Positions 54,772-63,670 of a stretch of 64,000 bases of DNA are shown piece after piece. The notes under the pieces were generated by a model. That model was given only the letters and a program-made list of their open reading frames with translations, did no database searches and was not told where the DNA came from. The stretch's first letter is position 1; every line of letters begins with the position of its first letter. The position numbers and the translations under genes are program-made. This DNA comes from Mycobacterium sp. SMC-4 (lineage in GTDB: Bacteria; Actinomycetota; Actinomycetes; Mycobacteriales; Mycobacteriaceae): positions 4,526,001 through 4,590,000 of the forward strand of contig NZ_CP079869.1 of assembly GCF_025263265.1 (NCBI RefSeq), read 5' to 3'.

Positions 54772-55422
54772 TCAGACGGGTTGCCCGATCGCGGCCATTT
54801 CATTCGTGAACTCGGCATATGTCGCCTCGAACGCCTCGACGACGTCGTCGATGGTGATGCTCCTCGCCGTCGGCGCGGCATCGATCACGCCCTCCAGCGC
54901 TGTCATCAGCATCGCGCGCCACACCGATGAGACCAGCTTGACCCGACGATCCGCGGTGGCCACGCCCATACGCCGAGCCAGCGCCACCTCGATCGGGTTG
55001 GTCCGGTACTCCGCCGACGCCAGACGCAGAGTCGGCGAGGTCATCACGATCCGCAGGATCTGCAGCAGACGCTCCGAGCACAGTCCGTCGGGGCGAGCCA
55101 GCTTGGTGGCCTGGGCCATCTCTATCCAGGCGCGCCGCATCGCTTCGAAGTGCCCGAGGTGCAGTGGCTGGTGCATCAGTTCCGCGGCGGCCATGTCGAG
55201 AACTTCGTCGATGAGCGCCATCGCGACGGCGTCCTTGGTGGCGAAGTAGCGACTGAAGGTCCGTGGCGAGACATCGGCGACCGCGGCGATCTGGTCGACG
55301 GTGGTGCCGTCGAATCCCTGGCTGTCGCACAGTCCCACTGCTGCATTGATCAGCGTGGCGCGCGTCTGGCGTTTCTTACGCTCCCGCAAACCCAGCGTGC
55401 GTTCCCCCCGGCTGTCGATCAT
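54772..55422 (-). CDS. TetR family transcriptional regulator
   Basis: 216 aa from ATG 55422. HTH at about 15-62: KKRQTRATLINAAVGLCDSQGFDGTTVDQIAAVADVSPRTFSRYFATKDAV, a classic TetR motif; the C-terminal helical ligand domain follows. It transcribes towards gltA2, 104 bp upstream of it. Its target is unknown; autoregulation or control of gltA2 is possible but not shown. Confidence 0.85.
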   Translation of the reverse strand: MIDSRGERTLGLRERKKRQTRATLINAAVGLCDSQGFDGTTVDQIAAVADVSPRTFSRYFATKDAVAMALIDEVLDMAAAELMHQPLHLGHFEAMRRAWIEMAQATKLARPDGLCSERLLQILRIVMTSPTLRLASAEYRTNPIEVALARRMGVATADRRVKLVSSVWRAMLMTALEGVIDAAPTARSITIDDVVEAFEATYAEFTNEMAAIGQPV

Positions 55423-55535
55423 GCCCCCGATGTTATCGGGCAGGGATATGAAATCAGTGAGAAACCGGCGGACACCGACATTTGACATCGCCTGTAACCA
55501 CTCAGCACGCGCGGCCTCGCTCCCGGGTGTGCGGA

Positions 55536-56192
55536 CTAGGGCTGCAGTCGTTCGACGATCGTCCCGCGGACCCGAATTCGGTTGTGCACACGGTTCTCTC
55601 GACCCTGCCAGAATTCCACCACGTCCGGCGCGATCAGATATCCGCCCCAATTCGGAGGCACCGGAACCTCGGCGACGTCGGCGAACCTCTCGGTCACGTC
55701 GGCCAGCTGCTCGAGCAACGCGGCCCGCGACGCGATCGGTGAGCTCTGTGCCGAGGCCCAAGCGCCCAGCTGCGAACCACGCGGGCGTTTGGACCAGTAG
55801 TCCGCAGTCACGTCCTGCGACACCTTGGTCACCGGGCCGCGCAGGTGCACCTGGCGGCCCAAACCGAACCACGGGAACGTCGCCGACGCATACGGCACCG
55901 CCGCCAGCTGCCGGCCCTTGTCCGAGTCGTAGTTCGTGTAGAAGGAGATGCCCGAATCCTCGACGCTCTTGCACAACACGCTGCGTGTGACAGGGCGGCC
56001 GTCACCGTCGACGGTGCCGACCACCATCGCGTTGGGCTCGGCCAGGCCAGCGGCCTGCGCGTCACCGATCCAACTGTTGAGCAGCGCCACCCACCCGTCG
56101 GCGAGCCAGTCGGTGTCGAGGTCGATGCTGCCGTCCTTCTCCACCGATCCGTACTCGACGCGCATCCGTGCCAGATGATCAGAATCAACCAC
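55536..56192 (-). CDS. pdxH: Pyridoxine/pyridoxamine 5'-phosphate oxidase PdxH
   Basis: 218 aa, FMN enzyme that makes pyridoxal 5'-phosphate. Motifs: [25 protein letters not shown] (FMN/PLP binding), [16 protein letters not shown], and the C-terminal [15 protein letters not shown] (family signature W-Q-x-R-x2-R-x-H-x-R). GTG 56192. Divergent from citA. Confidence 0.92.
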   Translation of the reverse strand: MVDSDHLARMRVEYGSVEKDGSIDLDTDWLADGWVALLNSWIGDAQAAGLAEPNAMVVGTVDGDGRPVTRSVLCKSVEDSGISFYTNYDSDKGRQLAAVPYASATFPWFGLGRQVHLRGPVTKVSQDVTADYWSKRPRGSQLGAWASAQSSPIASRAALLEQLADVTERFADVAEVPVPPNWGGYLIAPDVVEFWQGRENRVHNRIRVRGTIVERLQP

Positions 56193-56263
56193 GTGACAAA
56201 CGCTACGCCGGCGGTTGGCCGGTCCGGGTCTCAGCGGCCGCGGCTCGGTGTAAGAATCTGGCC

Positions 56264-57382
56264 ATGACTGCGGTGCCGACGGACTTCACACCCGGCCTCT
56301 CCGGTGTGGTGGCATTCGAGACCGAGATCGCCGAACCCGACAAGGACGGCGGGGCGCTGCGCTACCGCGGCGTCGACATCGAGGACCTGGTCGCGCAACG
56401 AGTCACTTTCGGTGACGTGTGGGGGTTGCTCGTCGACGGCCGGTTCGGCGACGGTCTGCCGCCCGCCGAACCGTTTCCGCTACCCATCCACAGCGGCGAC
56501 GTGCGGGTCGACGTGCAGGCCGGACTGGCGATGCTGGCACCGATCTGGGGTTACCAGCCGATCCTCGACATCGACGACACGACGGCTCGCGACCAGCTGG
56601 CCCGGGCCTCGGTCATGGCGCTGTCCTACGTCGCGCAGTCAGCACGCGGCATCTACCAGCCGGCGGTCCCCCAGCGCACCGTGGACGAATGCGACACCGT
56701 CACCGCGCGCTTCATGACCCGCTGGCAGGGCGACCCCGACCCGCGGCATGTCGAGGCCATCGACGCGTACTGGGTCAGTGCGGCCGAGCACGGCATGAAC
56801 GCCTCCACCTTCACCGCCCGCGTCATCGCATCGACCGGGGCCGACGTCGCCGCGGCGCTGTCGGGAGCGATCGGCGCCATGAGCGGTCCGCTGCACGGTG
56901 GCGCACCTGCCCGGGTCATCCCGATGATCGAGGAGGCCGAGCGCACCGGCGACGCCCGAGCGGTGGTCAAGGGCATCCTCGACCGCAACGAGAAATTGAT
57001 GGGCTTCGGGCACCGCGTCTACCGCGCCGAGGACCCGCGCGCGCGGGTGCTGCGCGCGACTGCCCAGCGGCTGCAAGCACCCCGGTACGAGGTGGCCGCG
57101 GCGCTCGAGCAGGCCGCGCTGGCCGAGTTGCGCGAACGCCGGCCGGACCGAGCCATCGAGACCAATGTCGAGTTTTGGGCTGCGGTGATCCTCGACTTCG
57201 CCCACGTACCGGCGACGATGATGCCCGCGATGTTCACCTGTGGACGCACGGCCGGGTGGTGTGCCCACATCCTGGAGCAGAAGCGGCTGGGCAAGCTGGT
57301 CCGACCGTCGGCGATCTACGTCGGCCCGCAGCCACGTAGCCCGGAATCCGTCGAGGGTTGGGAGCTGTTGACCCGGCCATGA
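56264..57382 (+). CDS. citA: Citrate synthase CitA (second, smaller)
   Basis: 372 aa. Catalytic region [14 protein letters not shown] and [16 protein letters not shown]-terminal [16 protein letters not shown]. Lacks the longer N-terminal extension of GltA2. Corresponds to Rv0889c. ATG 56264 is preceded by TAAGAAT at a distance fitting a leaderless transcript. Stop overlaps the next start (ATGA). May act as an alternative citrate or methylcitrate synthase. Confidence 0.9.
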   Translation: MTAVPTDFTPGLSGVVAFETEIAEPDKDGGALRYRGVDIEDLVAQRVTFGDVWGLLVDGRFGDGLPPAEPFPLPIHSGDVRVDVQAGLAMLAPIWGYQPILDIDDTTARDQLARASVMALSYVAQSARGIYQPAVPQRTVDECDTVTARFMTRWQGDPDPRHVEAIDAYWVSAAEHGMNASTFTARVIASTGADVAAALSGAIGAMSGPLHGGAPARVIPMIEEAERTGDARAVVKGILDRNEKLMGFGHRVYRAEDPRARVLRATAQRLQAPRYEVAAALEQAALAELRERRPDRAIETNVEFWAAVILDFAHVPATMMPAMFTCGRTAGWCAHILEQKRLGKLVRPSAIYVGPQPRSPESVEGWELLTRP

Positions 57383-57996
57383 CCGCCGAACGTGCAGTAT
57401 TCGGCTCCGCCGCGAACGATTTCGTCGACCTGGTACGCACCATCCCACACCAGCGGTGGGGCGACCCCGGGCTGGGCGAATGGACCGTACGCGATCTGAT
57501 CGGCCACGCCTCGCGCTCGCTGATCACGGTGTACACCTACCTGAGCACACCAGCGCAGCGCGAGGACATCGTCGATGCCACAAACTATTACGTCACCGTC
57601 GCGTCCATCTCTGCCGAGATGGGTGCGCAGGCGATCGTCGACCGTGGCCGCCAAGCGGGTCGTGACCTGGGTGCAGATCCCGCCGGCACGGTCGCGGCGC
57701 TGGCATCCCGGGCAGTGGCCGCGGTGGCCGCAGTCGAGGACGACCCGCTCATCGAAGTGATCGGCGGCCACGGCATACGGCTGAGCAGTTATCTGCCCAC
57801 CCGGACCTTCGAGCTCGCCGTGCACGGGTTGGACATCGCGCGCGCCGTCGGGATCGACCACACTCCGCCCGCCGCCGTGTTGGCCGAGACCGCCGCATTG
57901 GCCGCCCGGATCGGCGTCGCTCTCGGACAGGGGCCGGCCGTGGTGCTCGCACTTACCGGCCGCGCCGACCTACCGACCGGATTCTCGGTCGTCTGA
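57379..57996 (+). CDS. DinB/MDMPI-type mycothiol-dependent protein
   Basis: 205 aa. The N-terminal DinB-like four-helix pattern is AANDFVDLVRTIP...WTVRDLIGHASR, with the His of GHASR at the usual metal position, and THELAVHGLDIARA-like FELAVHGLDIARAVG near the C-terminus supplies another His/Asp pair. This is the mycothiol maleylpyruvate isomerase N-terminal domain family. It starts inside the citA stop (ATGA). Function unknown; probably thiol-related. Confidence 0.75.
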   Translation: MTAERAVFGSAANDFVDLVRTIPHQRWGDPGLGEWTVRDLIGHASRSLITVYTYLSTPAQREDIVDATNYYVTVASISAEMGAQAIVDRGRQAGRDLGADPAGTVAALASRAVAAVAAVEDDPLIEVIGGHGIRLSSYLPTRTFELAVHGLDIARAVGIDHTPPAAVLAETAALAARIGVALGQGPAVVLALTGRADLPTGFSVV

Positions 57997-58067
57997 TGCG
58001 ATGACGGCGATGAGTTTCTGATCGCATCGGTGTCAGTACCGTCGATCCCAACGTCGAAGGAGTGACC

Positions 58068-58529
58068 GTGACCGTCAATGCCGAAGCCAACACCCCCATG
58101 CTGGTACCGCACCTGGTCGTCGATGATGCCGCCGCCGCGCTGGACTTTTATGCCAAGGCCTTCGGCGCCGAGGAGATGGTGCGCATGCCCGGCCCCAGCG
58201 GCAAGCTGATCCACGCTGCCATGCGCGTCAACGGTGCCATGGTGTTCCTCAACGACGATTTCCCGGAGTTCAACGGGGGCAAGGCGAGCACCCCCACTGC
58301 CCTGGGCGGCGCCTCGGTGACCATCCATCTGCACGGCCCCGATGTCGACGGCCGTTTCCAGCGCGCACTGGAGGCCGGCGCCACCGTGGTCAACCCGCTG
58401 GAGGACCAGTTCTGGGGCGACCGTTACGGAGTTCTGCGCGACCCGTTCGGCCACCACTGGTCGCTGGCCGAGACGGTCCGCGAGGTCGACATGAACGAAG
58501 TGCTCGTGCAGATGAACGCCGGCGGCTGA
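58068..58529 (+). CDS. VOC family protein (PhnB-like, Rv0887c-like)
   Basis: 153 aa. PhnB-type glyoxalase fold: HLVVDDAAAALDFYAKAFGAEEMVRM, then AMVFLNDDFPEF, ASVTIHLHGPDVDGRFQRAL and YGVLRDPFGHHWSLAE. GTG 58068 is taken because AAGGAG lies at the right distance; GTG 58062 is too close to it. Function unknown. Orthologue position is next to fprB, from which it is separated here by the hydrogenase operon. Confidence 0.8.
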   Translation: MTVNAEANTPMLVPHLVVDDAAAALDFYAKAFGAEEMVRMPGPSGKLIHAAMRVNGAMVFLNDDFPEFNGGKASTPTALGGASVTIHLHGPDVDGRFQRALEAGATVVNPLEDQFWGDRYGVLRDPFGHHWSLAETVREVDMNEVLVQMNAGG

Positions 58530-58548
58530 CTGACCGGGAGGTGGCTGC

Positions 58549-58564
58549 GCGCACGGCCGTGCGC
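58549..58564. repeat. 16-bp perfect palindrome after the VOC gene
   Basis: GCGCACGGCCGTGCGC is perfectly self-complementary, 20 bp past the VOC stop and just before the DosR-like box. It may act as a terminator hairpin or an operator; no loop bases or U-tract are present. Confidence 0.55.
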
Positions 58565-58566
58565 TA

Positions 58567-58586
58567 CGTGGGACCTTCGCCTCTAG
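58567..58586 (+). promoter_or_regulatory. Possible DosR-type box upstream of the hydrogenase operon
   Basis: The 20-bp window contains GGGACCTTCGCCTC, sharing GGGAC, the two central T and parts of the right half with the DosR consensus. M. smegmatis group 3b hydrogenase is known to be DosR- and hypoxia-controlled. Only about half the positions match, so this needs scoring. Confidence 0.35.
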
Positions 58587-58619
58587 AGACACCTCGGGCC
58601 ACGGCTCACGCTGAATGAG

Positions 58620-59762
58620 GTGAAGACGCAGTCGATGGACCCCGGCGACAGCGCCGTGATCGACCGTGCCGGGCTGGACCGCCTGATCGCCGTGCTGCGC
58701 GAAGGCGGATACCGGGTCATCGGTCCGCAGCTGCGTGACGACGCCATCGTCCTCGACGAGCTGCATGACGGCGACCAACTGCCCGCAGGCTGGGGCGTAC
58801 ACACCGCGCCGGGAACCTACCGGCTGCAGCGCCGCGACGACGCAGCGGTCTTCGCCCATTCCGCCGGTCCGGGTTCGTGGAAGTCGTTCGTGCATCCGCC
58901 GCGCCGCAAGATCGCCGCGCTCGGACCGGACCTGCAGCCACAGGCCTGTGACGACGTCGTCACACCGACCGCCTTTCTCGGAGTACGCGGCTGCGATCTC
59001 GCCGCGATCGCCACGTTGGCCCGTGTTCTCGGCGGTGGCTCCCACCCTGAGCCCGCGTTCACCGCCCGGCTTGGCGCACTGTTCGTCGTCGCGGTCAACT
59101 GCACCGAGCCGGGTGGTGTGTGCTTCTGCTCCTCGATGGGAACGGGACCCGGTGTCGCCGCGGGTTACGATCTCGCGCTGACCGAGAGCATCGACACCGA
59201 TGGGCACCGCTTCGTCGTCGACATCGGCAGCGACGCCGGCGCTTCGGTGATCGCCGCGATTGCGGCTCAGCCCGCAGAGCCGGCCCAGGTCGAGTCCGCC
59301 CGCGCCGCAGTGGCGGATGCAGCCGGCCGGATGGGCCGTGCCATGCCCGACGTCGACATCCCGGCGGTGCTGCGCGACGCGCGTGAATCCCCGCTCTGGG
59401 AGGACGTTGCCGCCCGCTGCCTGACGTGCGCCAACTGCACGATGGTCTGCCCCACGTGCTTTTGCACCACCACCGAGGACGTGACGGACCTGACCGGCGA
59501 CCACGCCGAACGCTGGCAGCACTGGGCGTCGTGCTTCGAGCTGGACTTCTCCTATCTGCACGGCGGCAGTGTGCGGACCTCGGGAGCACACCGCTACCGG
59601 CATTGGCTCAGCCACAAACTGGGCACCTGGCACGACCAGTTCGGCAGCTCCGGCTGCGTCGGATGTGGCCGATGCATCGCGTGGTGCCCCACCGGAATCG
59701 ACCTCACCGCCGAAATGGCCCGGCTCGCCGAGGAAAGGATCACCGATGATCGACAGCGGTGA
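58620..59762 (+). CDS. hyhB: Group 3b [NiFe]-hydrogenase beta subunit (4Fe-4S, HyhB)
   Basis: 380 aa. Two ferredoxin-type clusters near the C-terminus: CLTCANCTMVCPTC and CVGCGRCIAWCPTG; further cysteines in VRGCDL and VCFCSS. The length and layout match the beta (HydB-like) subunit of cytosolic bidirectional NADP-linked hydrogenases. It passes electrons between the flavin subunit and the small subunit. GTG 58620 assumed; ATG 58635 is possible. The following gene overlaps by 17 bp. Confidence 0.82.
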   Translation: MKTQSMDPGDSAVIDRAGLDRLIAVLREGGYRVIGPQLRDDAIVLDELHDGDQLPAGWGVHTAPGTYRLQRRDDAAVFAHSAGPGSWKSFVHPPRRKIAALGPDLQPQACDDVVTPTAFLGVRGCDLAAIATLARVLGGGSHPEPAFTARLGALFVVAVNCTEPGGVCFCSSMGTGPGVAAGYDLALTESIDTDGHRFVVDIGSDAGASVIAAIAAQPAEPAQVESARAAVADAAGRMGRAMPDVDIPAVLRDARESPLWEDVAARCLTCANCTMVCPTCFCTTTEDVTDLTGDHAERWQHWASCFELDFSYLHGGSVRTSGAHRYRHWLSHKLGTWHDQFGSSGCVGCGRCIAWCPTGIDLTAEMARLAEERITDDRQR

Positions 59763-60228
59763 GCTCGACCATTTCACGATCACGGCGTCGTTGAACCCGG
59801 CCACCCGCCAAGCCCTGGCCAGCGCCGGCCGACCGGTGAGCTACCCGTGCGGACAGCGCCTGTTCTCCGAAGGTCAACCCGCCGAACGGCTGTGGCTGAT
59901 CCGCAGCGGCCAGGTCATGCTCGACAGCTGTGTGCCCGGACGCGGCGCCGTCGCGGTGCAAACCTTGGGTCCTGGAGATCTGCTGGGCTGGTCGTGGCTG
60001 GTGGCGCCATATCGGTGGCAGTTCGGCGCCCGGACCACCCAAGCGGTCGAGGCCATCGAGTTCGATGCGGCAACCCTGATCGAGCTCGCCGAGGCCGACC
60101 CGGAGATCGGCCATGCGATGACCCGGATGTTGCTCGGCGTCGTACTCGATCGGCTCCAGGCCACCCGGGCGCGCCTGCTCGACCTGTACAGCTCCCCCAC
60201 CGAGCACGCCGACGGGAGTCGCCGATGA
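59746..60228 (+). CDS. Stand-alone cyclic-nucleotide-binding (Crp-like) domain protein
   Basis: 160 aa: a cNMP beta-roll (FSEGQPAERLWLIRSGQVML, then LGPGDLLGWSWL) ending in the C-helix, with no helix-turn-helix after it. So it can sense a ligand but not bind DNA on its own. Its phosphate-binding cassette lacks an obvious RExx pair, so cAMP binding is uncertain. ATG 59746 overlaps HyhB. The M. smegmatis group 3b operon has a similar gene at this place (from memory). Confidence 0.75.
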   Translation: MIDSGELDHFTITASLNPATRQALASAGRPVSYPCGQRLFSEGQPAERLWLIRSGQVMLDSCVPGRGAVAVQTLGPGDLLGWSWLVAPYRWQFGARTTQAVEAIEFDAATLIELAEADPEIGHAMTRMLLGVVLDRLQATRARLLDLYSSPTEHADGSRR

Positions 60229-61073
60229 CCCTCGCCGTGCCGACCGGCCGGACCGCCCACGCCGACACGATGCTGCCCCACCGGGTTGTCGGTCGGGTGG
60301 TCCATACCGCCGATACGGTGACGCTGCTGCTCGAACCGACCCGGCAGCCGACGCCGCCCTTCCAGGCCGGGCAGTTCATGATGCTCTATCGTCACGGCGT
60401 CGGCGAGATCGCCATCTCGATCAGCGGAATCCGCGCCGACGACGGGCTTTTGGAGCACACCATCCGGGCGGTCGGGGCGGTCAGTCGGGCTCTGCACGAC
60501 ACCCCCGTCGGCGAACTGATCGGCGTGCGGGGGCCATTCGGCACCAGCTGGCAACCGGAGTCGGTGACCGGGCGCGACCTGGTGATCGTCGCCGGCGGTG
60601 TCGGCCTGGCGCCACTGCGGCCAATGGTGCTCAGCGCGCTGAGGGCGCGCGCGGACTACCGGCGCATCGTGCTGATCACCGGGGCCCGGAGCCCGGCCGA
60701 CATACTGTTCCGGAACGATCAAACCCGTTGGGCTACAACAGGGCTTGAACTACACCAGACTGTCGACCAACCCACGCCCGAGTGGCCGGGCTCGGTCGGA
60801 TTCGTCACCGAGCCGCTGGCCCGCGTGAGCCTGGATCCCGTCCGCACCACGGCGTTTCTGTGTGGGCCCGAACCGATGATGCAGTTCTGCGCCCGAACCC
60901 TGATAGCCAAAACCGTTGCACCAGAGGACATTCTTATTTCACTGGAACGCAATATGCAATGCGGTGTCGAGCGCTGCGGCCACTGTCAGCTCGGCCCACT
61001 GCTGCTGTGCCGAGACGGCCCCATCGTCGACTACGCCACGGCGCAGCCGCTGCTGTCGGTTGCGGGGTTGTGA
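60225..61073 (+). CDS. hyhG: Group 3b hydrogenase FAD/NAD(P)-binding gamma subunit (HyhG)
   Basis: 282 aa. Ferredoxin-reductase fold: FAD site in the first half, nucleotide-binding [23 protein letters not shown], and a [2Fe-2S] cluster at the C-terminus in [19 protein letters not shown]. Exchanges electrons between NAD(P)H and the iron-sulfur subunits. Overlaps the Crp-like gene (ATGA) and HyhS (TGATG). The longer upstream frame lies within the Crp-like gene and is rejected. Confidence 0.87.
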   Translation: MTLAVPTGRTAHADTMLPHRVVGRVVHTADTVTLLLEPTRQPTPPFQAGQFMMLYRHGVGEIAISISGIRADDGLLEHTIRAVGAVSRALHDTPVGELIGVRGPFGTSWQPESVTGRDLVIVAGGVGLAPLRPMVLSALRARADYRRIVLITGARSPADILFRNDQTRWATTGLELHQTVDQPTPEWPGSVGFVTEPLARVSLDPVRTTAFLCGPEPMMQFCARTLIAKTVAPEDILISLERNMQCGVERCGHCQLGPLLLCRDGPIVDYATAQPLLSVAGL

Positions 61074-61837
61074 TGGGCGCCCCCACCCTGGCCGTATGGA
61101 AGTTCACCTCCTGCGACGGTTGCCAACTCAGCCTCCTGGACTGCGAGGACGAGCTGCTGACATTGGCCGAAGAAGTTCACATCGCGCACTTCCTGGAGGC
61201 GTCCAGCGCGGTGACACCGGGGCCCTACGAGGTGTCGCTGGTGGAGGGCTCGATCAGCACACCCGAGGAGCAGCAGCGCATCGCCGAGATCAGGGAGCAG
61301 TCCGCCATCCTGGTGGCCATCGGCGCCTGCGCCACCCACGGGGGGATCCAGGCACTGCGCAACTTCGCCGACGTCGCCGACTATCTGTCGGTGGTCTACG
61401 CTTCACCGCAATACATTTCGACGCTCGAAACCTCCACCCCGATCTCGGCGCACGTGCCGGTCGACTACGAGCTACGCGGCTGCCCGATTGATCGTCACCA
61501 GCTCCTCGGCACCCTGGCCGCGCTGCTGGCCGGCCGCAAACCCGACCTTCCCGACACCAGTGTCTGCACCGAGTGCAAACGCAGAGGCACGACCTGCATC
61601 ACGGTGTCCCAGGGCATCGCCTGCCTGGGTCCGGTCACCCATGCCGGCTGCGGAGCGCTGTGCCCGACCTACGGGCGCGGCTGCTTCGGTTGTTTCGGAC
61701 CCATGACCGCGCCCAATGTGGGTGCCCTGCTGCCGATCCTGCGGATCAACGGCATGCCGACCGACGCCATCGACCGCGCCTTCGCCACCTTTGCCGCGGC
61801 GGCCCCCGAGTTCGCCGAACGCAGTCGCGATGAGTGA
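61073..61837 (+). CDS. hyhS: Group 3b [NiFe]-hydrogenase small subunit (HyhS)
   Basis: 254 aa, the group 3 size without Tat signal, so cytosolic. Proximal cluster in [20 protein letters not shown] and RGCPI; distal cysteines in [11 protein letters not shown] and [21 protein letters not shown] 61073 at a TGATG junction. Transfers electrons from the NiFe site. Confidence 0.9.
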   Translation: MGAPTLAVWKFTSCDGCQLSLLDCEDELLTLAEEVHIAHFLEASSAVTPGPYEVSLVEGSISTPEEQQRIAEIREQSAILVAIGACATHGGIQALRNFADVADYLSVVYASPQYISTLETSTPISAHVPVDYELRGCPIDRHQLLGTLAALLAGRKPDLPDTSVCTECKRRGTTCITVSQGIACLGPVTHAGCGALCPTYGRGCFGCFGPMTAPNVGALLPILRINGMPTDAIDRAFATFAAAAPEFAERSRDE

Positions 61838-63122
61838 CCGCAGTAGACGACTCCGGGTCAACGCGCTGGCTCGGGTCGAAGGCGAAGGGGCGCTTCGGGT
61901 GGTGATCTCGGGTGACACTGTCGAACGCGCCGAACTCGCCATCTACGAACCACCGCGGTTCTTCGAGGCGTTCCTGCGCGATCGCGCCCACACCGAGCCA
62001 CCCGACATCACCGCCCGCATCTGCGGCATCTGCCCGGTCGCCTACCAAGTCAGCGCCTGCAACGCGATCGAGCAGGTGTGCGATGTGGCACTCGACCCGC
62101 CGCTCGCGGCGCTGCGCAGGTTGCTGTACTGCGGTGAGTGGATCTCCAGTCACACCCTGCATATTCATCTGTTGCACCTGCCCGACTTCCTCGGCTACCC
62201 CGATGCCATCGCGCTGGCCGCCGAACACCGCGAACTCGTCGAGCACGGACTGGCGGTCAAGAAGGCTGGCAACGCGATTCTCGAACTGATCGGCGGCCGC
62301 CCGATCCACCCCATCAACGTCCGCGTCGGTGGCTTCTACTCGACACCGGCTCCCGCAGATCTGGTGCCGATTACCGAGCAGCTCAGCCGCGCCCGTGATT
62401 ACGCGATCGACACCGCGCGCCACCTGGCCGGCCTGGAGTTCCCCGACAGCGATCTCGACCACCACCTCGTCGCACTCACCCAGCCCGACCGGTACGCGAT
62501 CGAGGGCGGCGATGTACACACCACCACCGGCCTCACCTTCCCCGCCGACCAGTTCTGCGAGCATGTCGTCGAACACCAGGTGGCGCACTCCACCGCGCTG
62601 CATGCCCGACTCGACGGAGACCGCTACCTGACCGGTCCACTGGCTCGGTACTCCCTGAACTCCGAGCACCTTTCACCGCTGGCCCGGCAGGTCGCGACCG
62701 ACGTCGGGCTGGGGCCGCAATGTCGCAACCCGTTCCGCAGCATCCTGGTTCGCGCGGTCGAAGTCGTCTACGCCCTCGACGAGGCGCTGCGCCTGATCGC
62801 CGACTACGAGCGTCCCGCACGGCCCGCCGTCCCGGTGGCTCCGCGGGCCGGCATCGGACACGGTGTCAGCGAGGCCCCCCGTGGCCTGCTCTACCACCGC
62901 TACGAACTCGACGAGGCCGGAATCATCCGCGCCGCCGCCATCATCGCACCGACGTCGCAGAACCAATCGGTCATCGAAGACGATCTACGCCGGGTCACCC
63001 AGGCCAACCTGGTACTCGACGACGCTGAGCTGATCCGGTTGTGCGAGCACACCATTCGCAACTACGACCCGTGCATCTCCTGTGCAGCACACTTTCTCGA
63101 GCTGGAACGGATCCACCTATGA
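61830..63122 (+). CDS. hyhL: Group 3b [NiFe]-hydrogenase large subunit (HyhL)
   Basis: 430 aa. L1 motif [10 protein letters not shown] (C65, C68) and L2 motif DPCISCAAH (C415, C418) give the four nickel cysteine ligands. A Tyr replaces the His that ends L1 in groups 1 and 2, as I recall for group 3b. Nine residues (FLELERIHL) follow the expected protease cleavage after H421. Overlaps HyhS by 8 bp. Oxidises or evolves H2 with NAD(P). Confidence 0.92.
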   Translation: MSDRSRRLRVNALARVEGEGALRVVISGDTVERAELAIYEPPRFFEAFLRDRAHTEPPDITARICGICPVAYQVSACNAIEQVCDVALDPPLAALRRLLYCGEWISSHTLHIHLLHLPDFLGYPDAIALAAEHRELVEHGLAVKKAGNAILELIGGRPIHPINVRVGGFYSTPAPADLVPITEQLSRARDYAIDTARHLAGLEFPDSDLDHHLVALTQPDRYAIEGGDVHTTTGLTFPADQFCEHVVEHQVAHSTALHARLDGDRYLTGPLARYSLNSEHLSPLARQVATDVGLGPQCRNPFRSILVRAVEVVYALDEALRLIADYERPARPAVPVAPRAGIGHGVSEAPRGLLYHRYELDEAGIIRAAAIIAPTSQNQSVIEDDLRRVTQANLVLDDAELIRLCEHTIRNYDPCISCAAHFLELERIHL

Positions 63123-63670
63123 GCCGACCGCGCGCGGTGGTGATCGGTATCGGCAACCGCTTGCGCAGCGACGACGCGATAGGCCCCATCGTCGCGGCGC
63201 GCCTCGACGCGCTGGAGTTGCCCGGACTGCTGGTGACCGTCTGCGACGGCGAGCCTGCAGGGCTGATCGACACCTGGGCCGGTGTCGACCTGGCGGTAAT
63301 CATCGACGCCATACGATGCGACCCACCCACCCCGGGCCGGATCCGGCGCGCCACCGTCGAGATGTTGCGCGGTACCCCGGCAGCCACCGGCTCACACGCC
63401 GTGAACATCCCCGAGGCGTTCCGGTTGGGCCGCGCACTCGGGCAGCTTCCCGGTGAACTCGTGATCATCGCTGTCGAAGCCGGCAGTCTCGCTCGCGGCT
63501 GCCGGCTCACCCAGCCGGTCGCGGCCGCCGCGCCCGGGGTTCTGCGCGCGGTGTTTCAGGAGATCGCGCGGGTGGGGATTGCCGAACCTATCGGCGCAAC
63601 AGGCCGGCCAGCAGACGCTCATGCAATGGCGGGTCCGACGCAGTTGCCGCCACCGCGACCAGATCGGTGA
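63119..63670 (+). CDS. Hydrogenase maturation protease (HyaD/HycI family)
   Basis: 183 aa. N-terminal VVIGIGNRLRSDDAIGPIVA is the protease signature (G-x-G-N-x4-D-D), with the metal-binding Asp in VIIDAIRC and His in GSHAVN. It should remove the nine-residue tail of HyhL after nickel loading. ATGA overlap with HyhL. The last 83 bp overlap the convergent fprB end; the C-terminal extension after the protease fold is Pro-rich and may be non-essential. Confidence 0.88.
   Translation: MSRPRAVVIGIGNRLRSDDAIGPIVAARLDALELPGLLVTVCDGEPAGLIDTWAGVDLAVIIDAIRCDPPTPGRIRRATVEMLRGTPAATGSHAVNIPEAFRLGRALGQLPGELVIIAVEAGSLARGCRLTQPVAAAAPGVLRAVFQEIARVGIAEPIGATGRPADAHAMAGPTQLPPPRPDR

Noticed and set aside
57789..59804. 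671-codon minus-strand open frame across citA-MDMPI, VOC and hydrogenase genes
   Set aside because: It is antisense to several well-supported genes and its translation has no family motif; long shadow frames are common in DNA this GC-rich.
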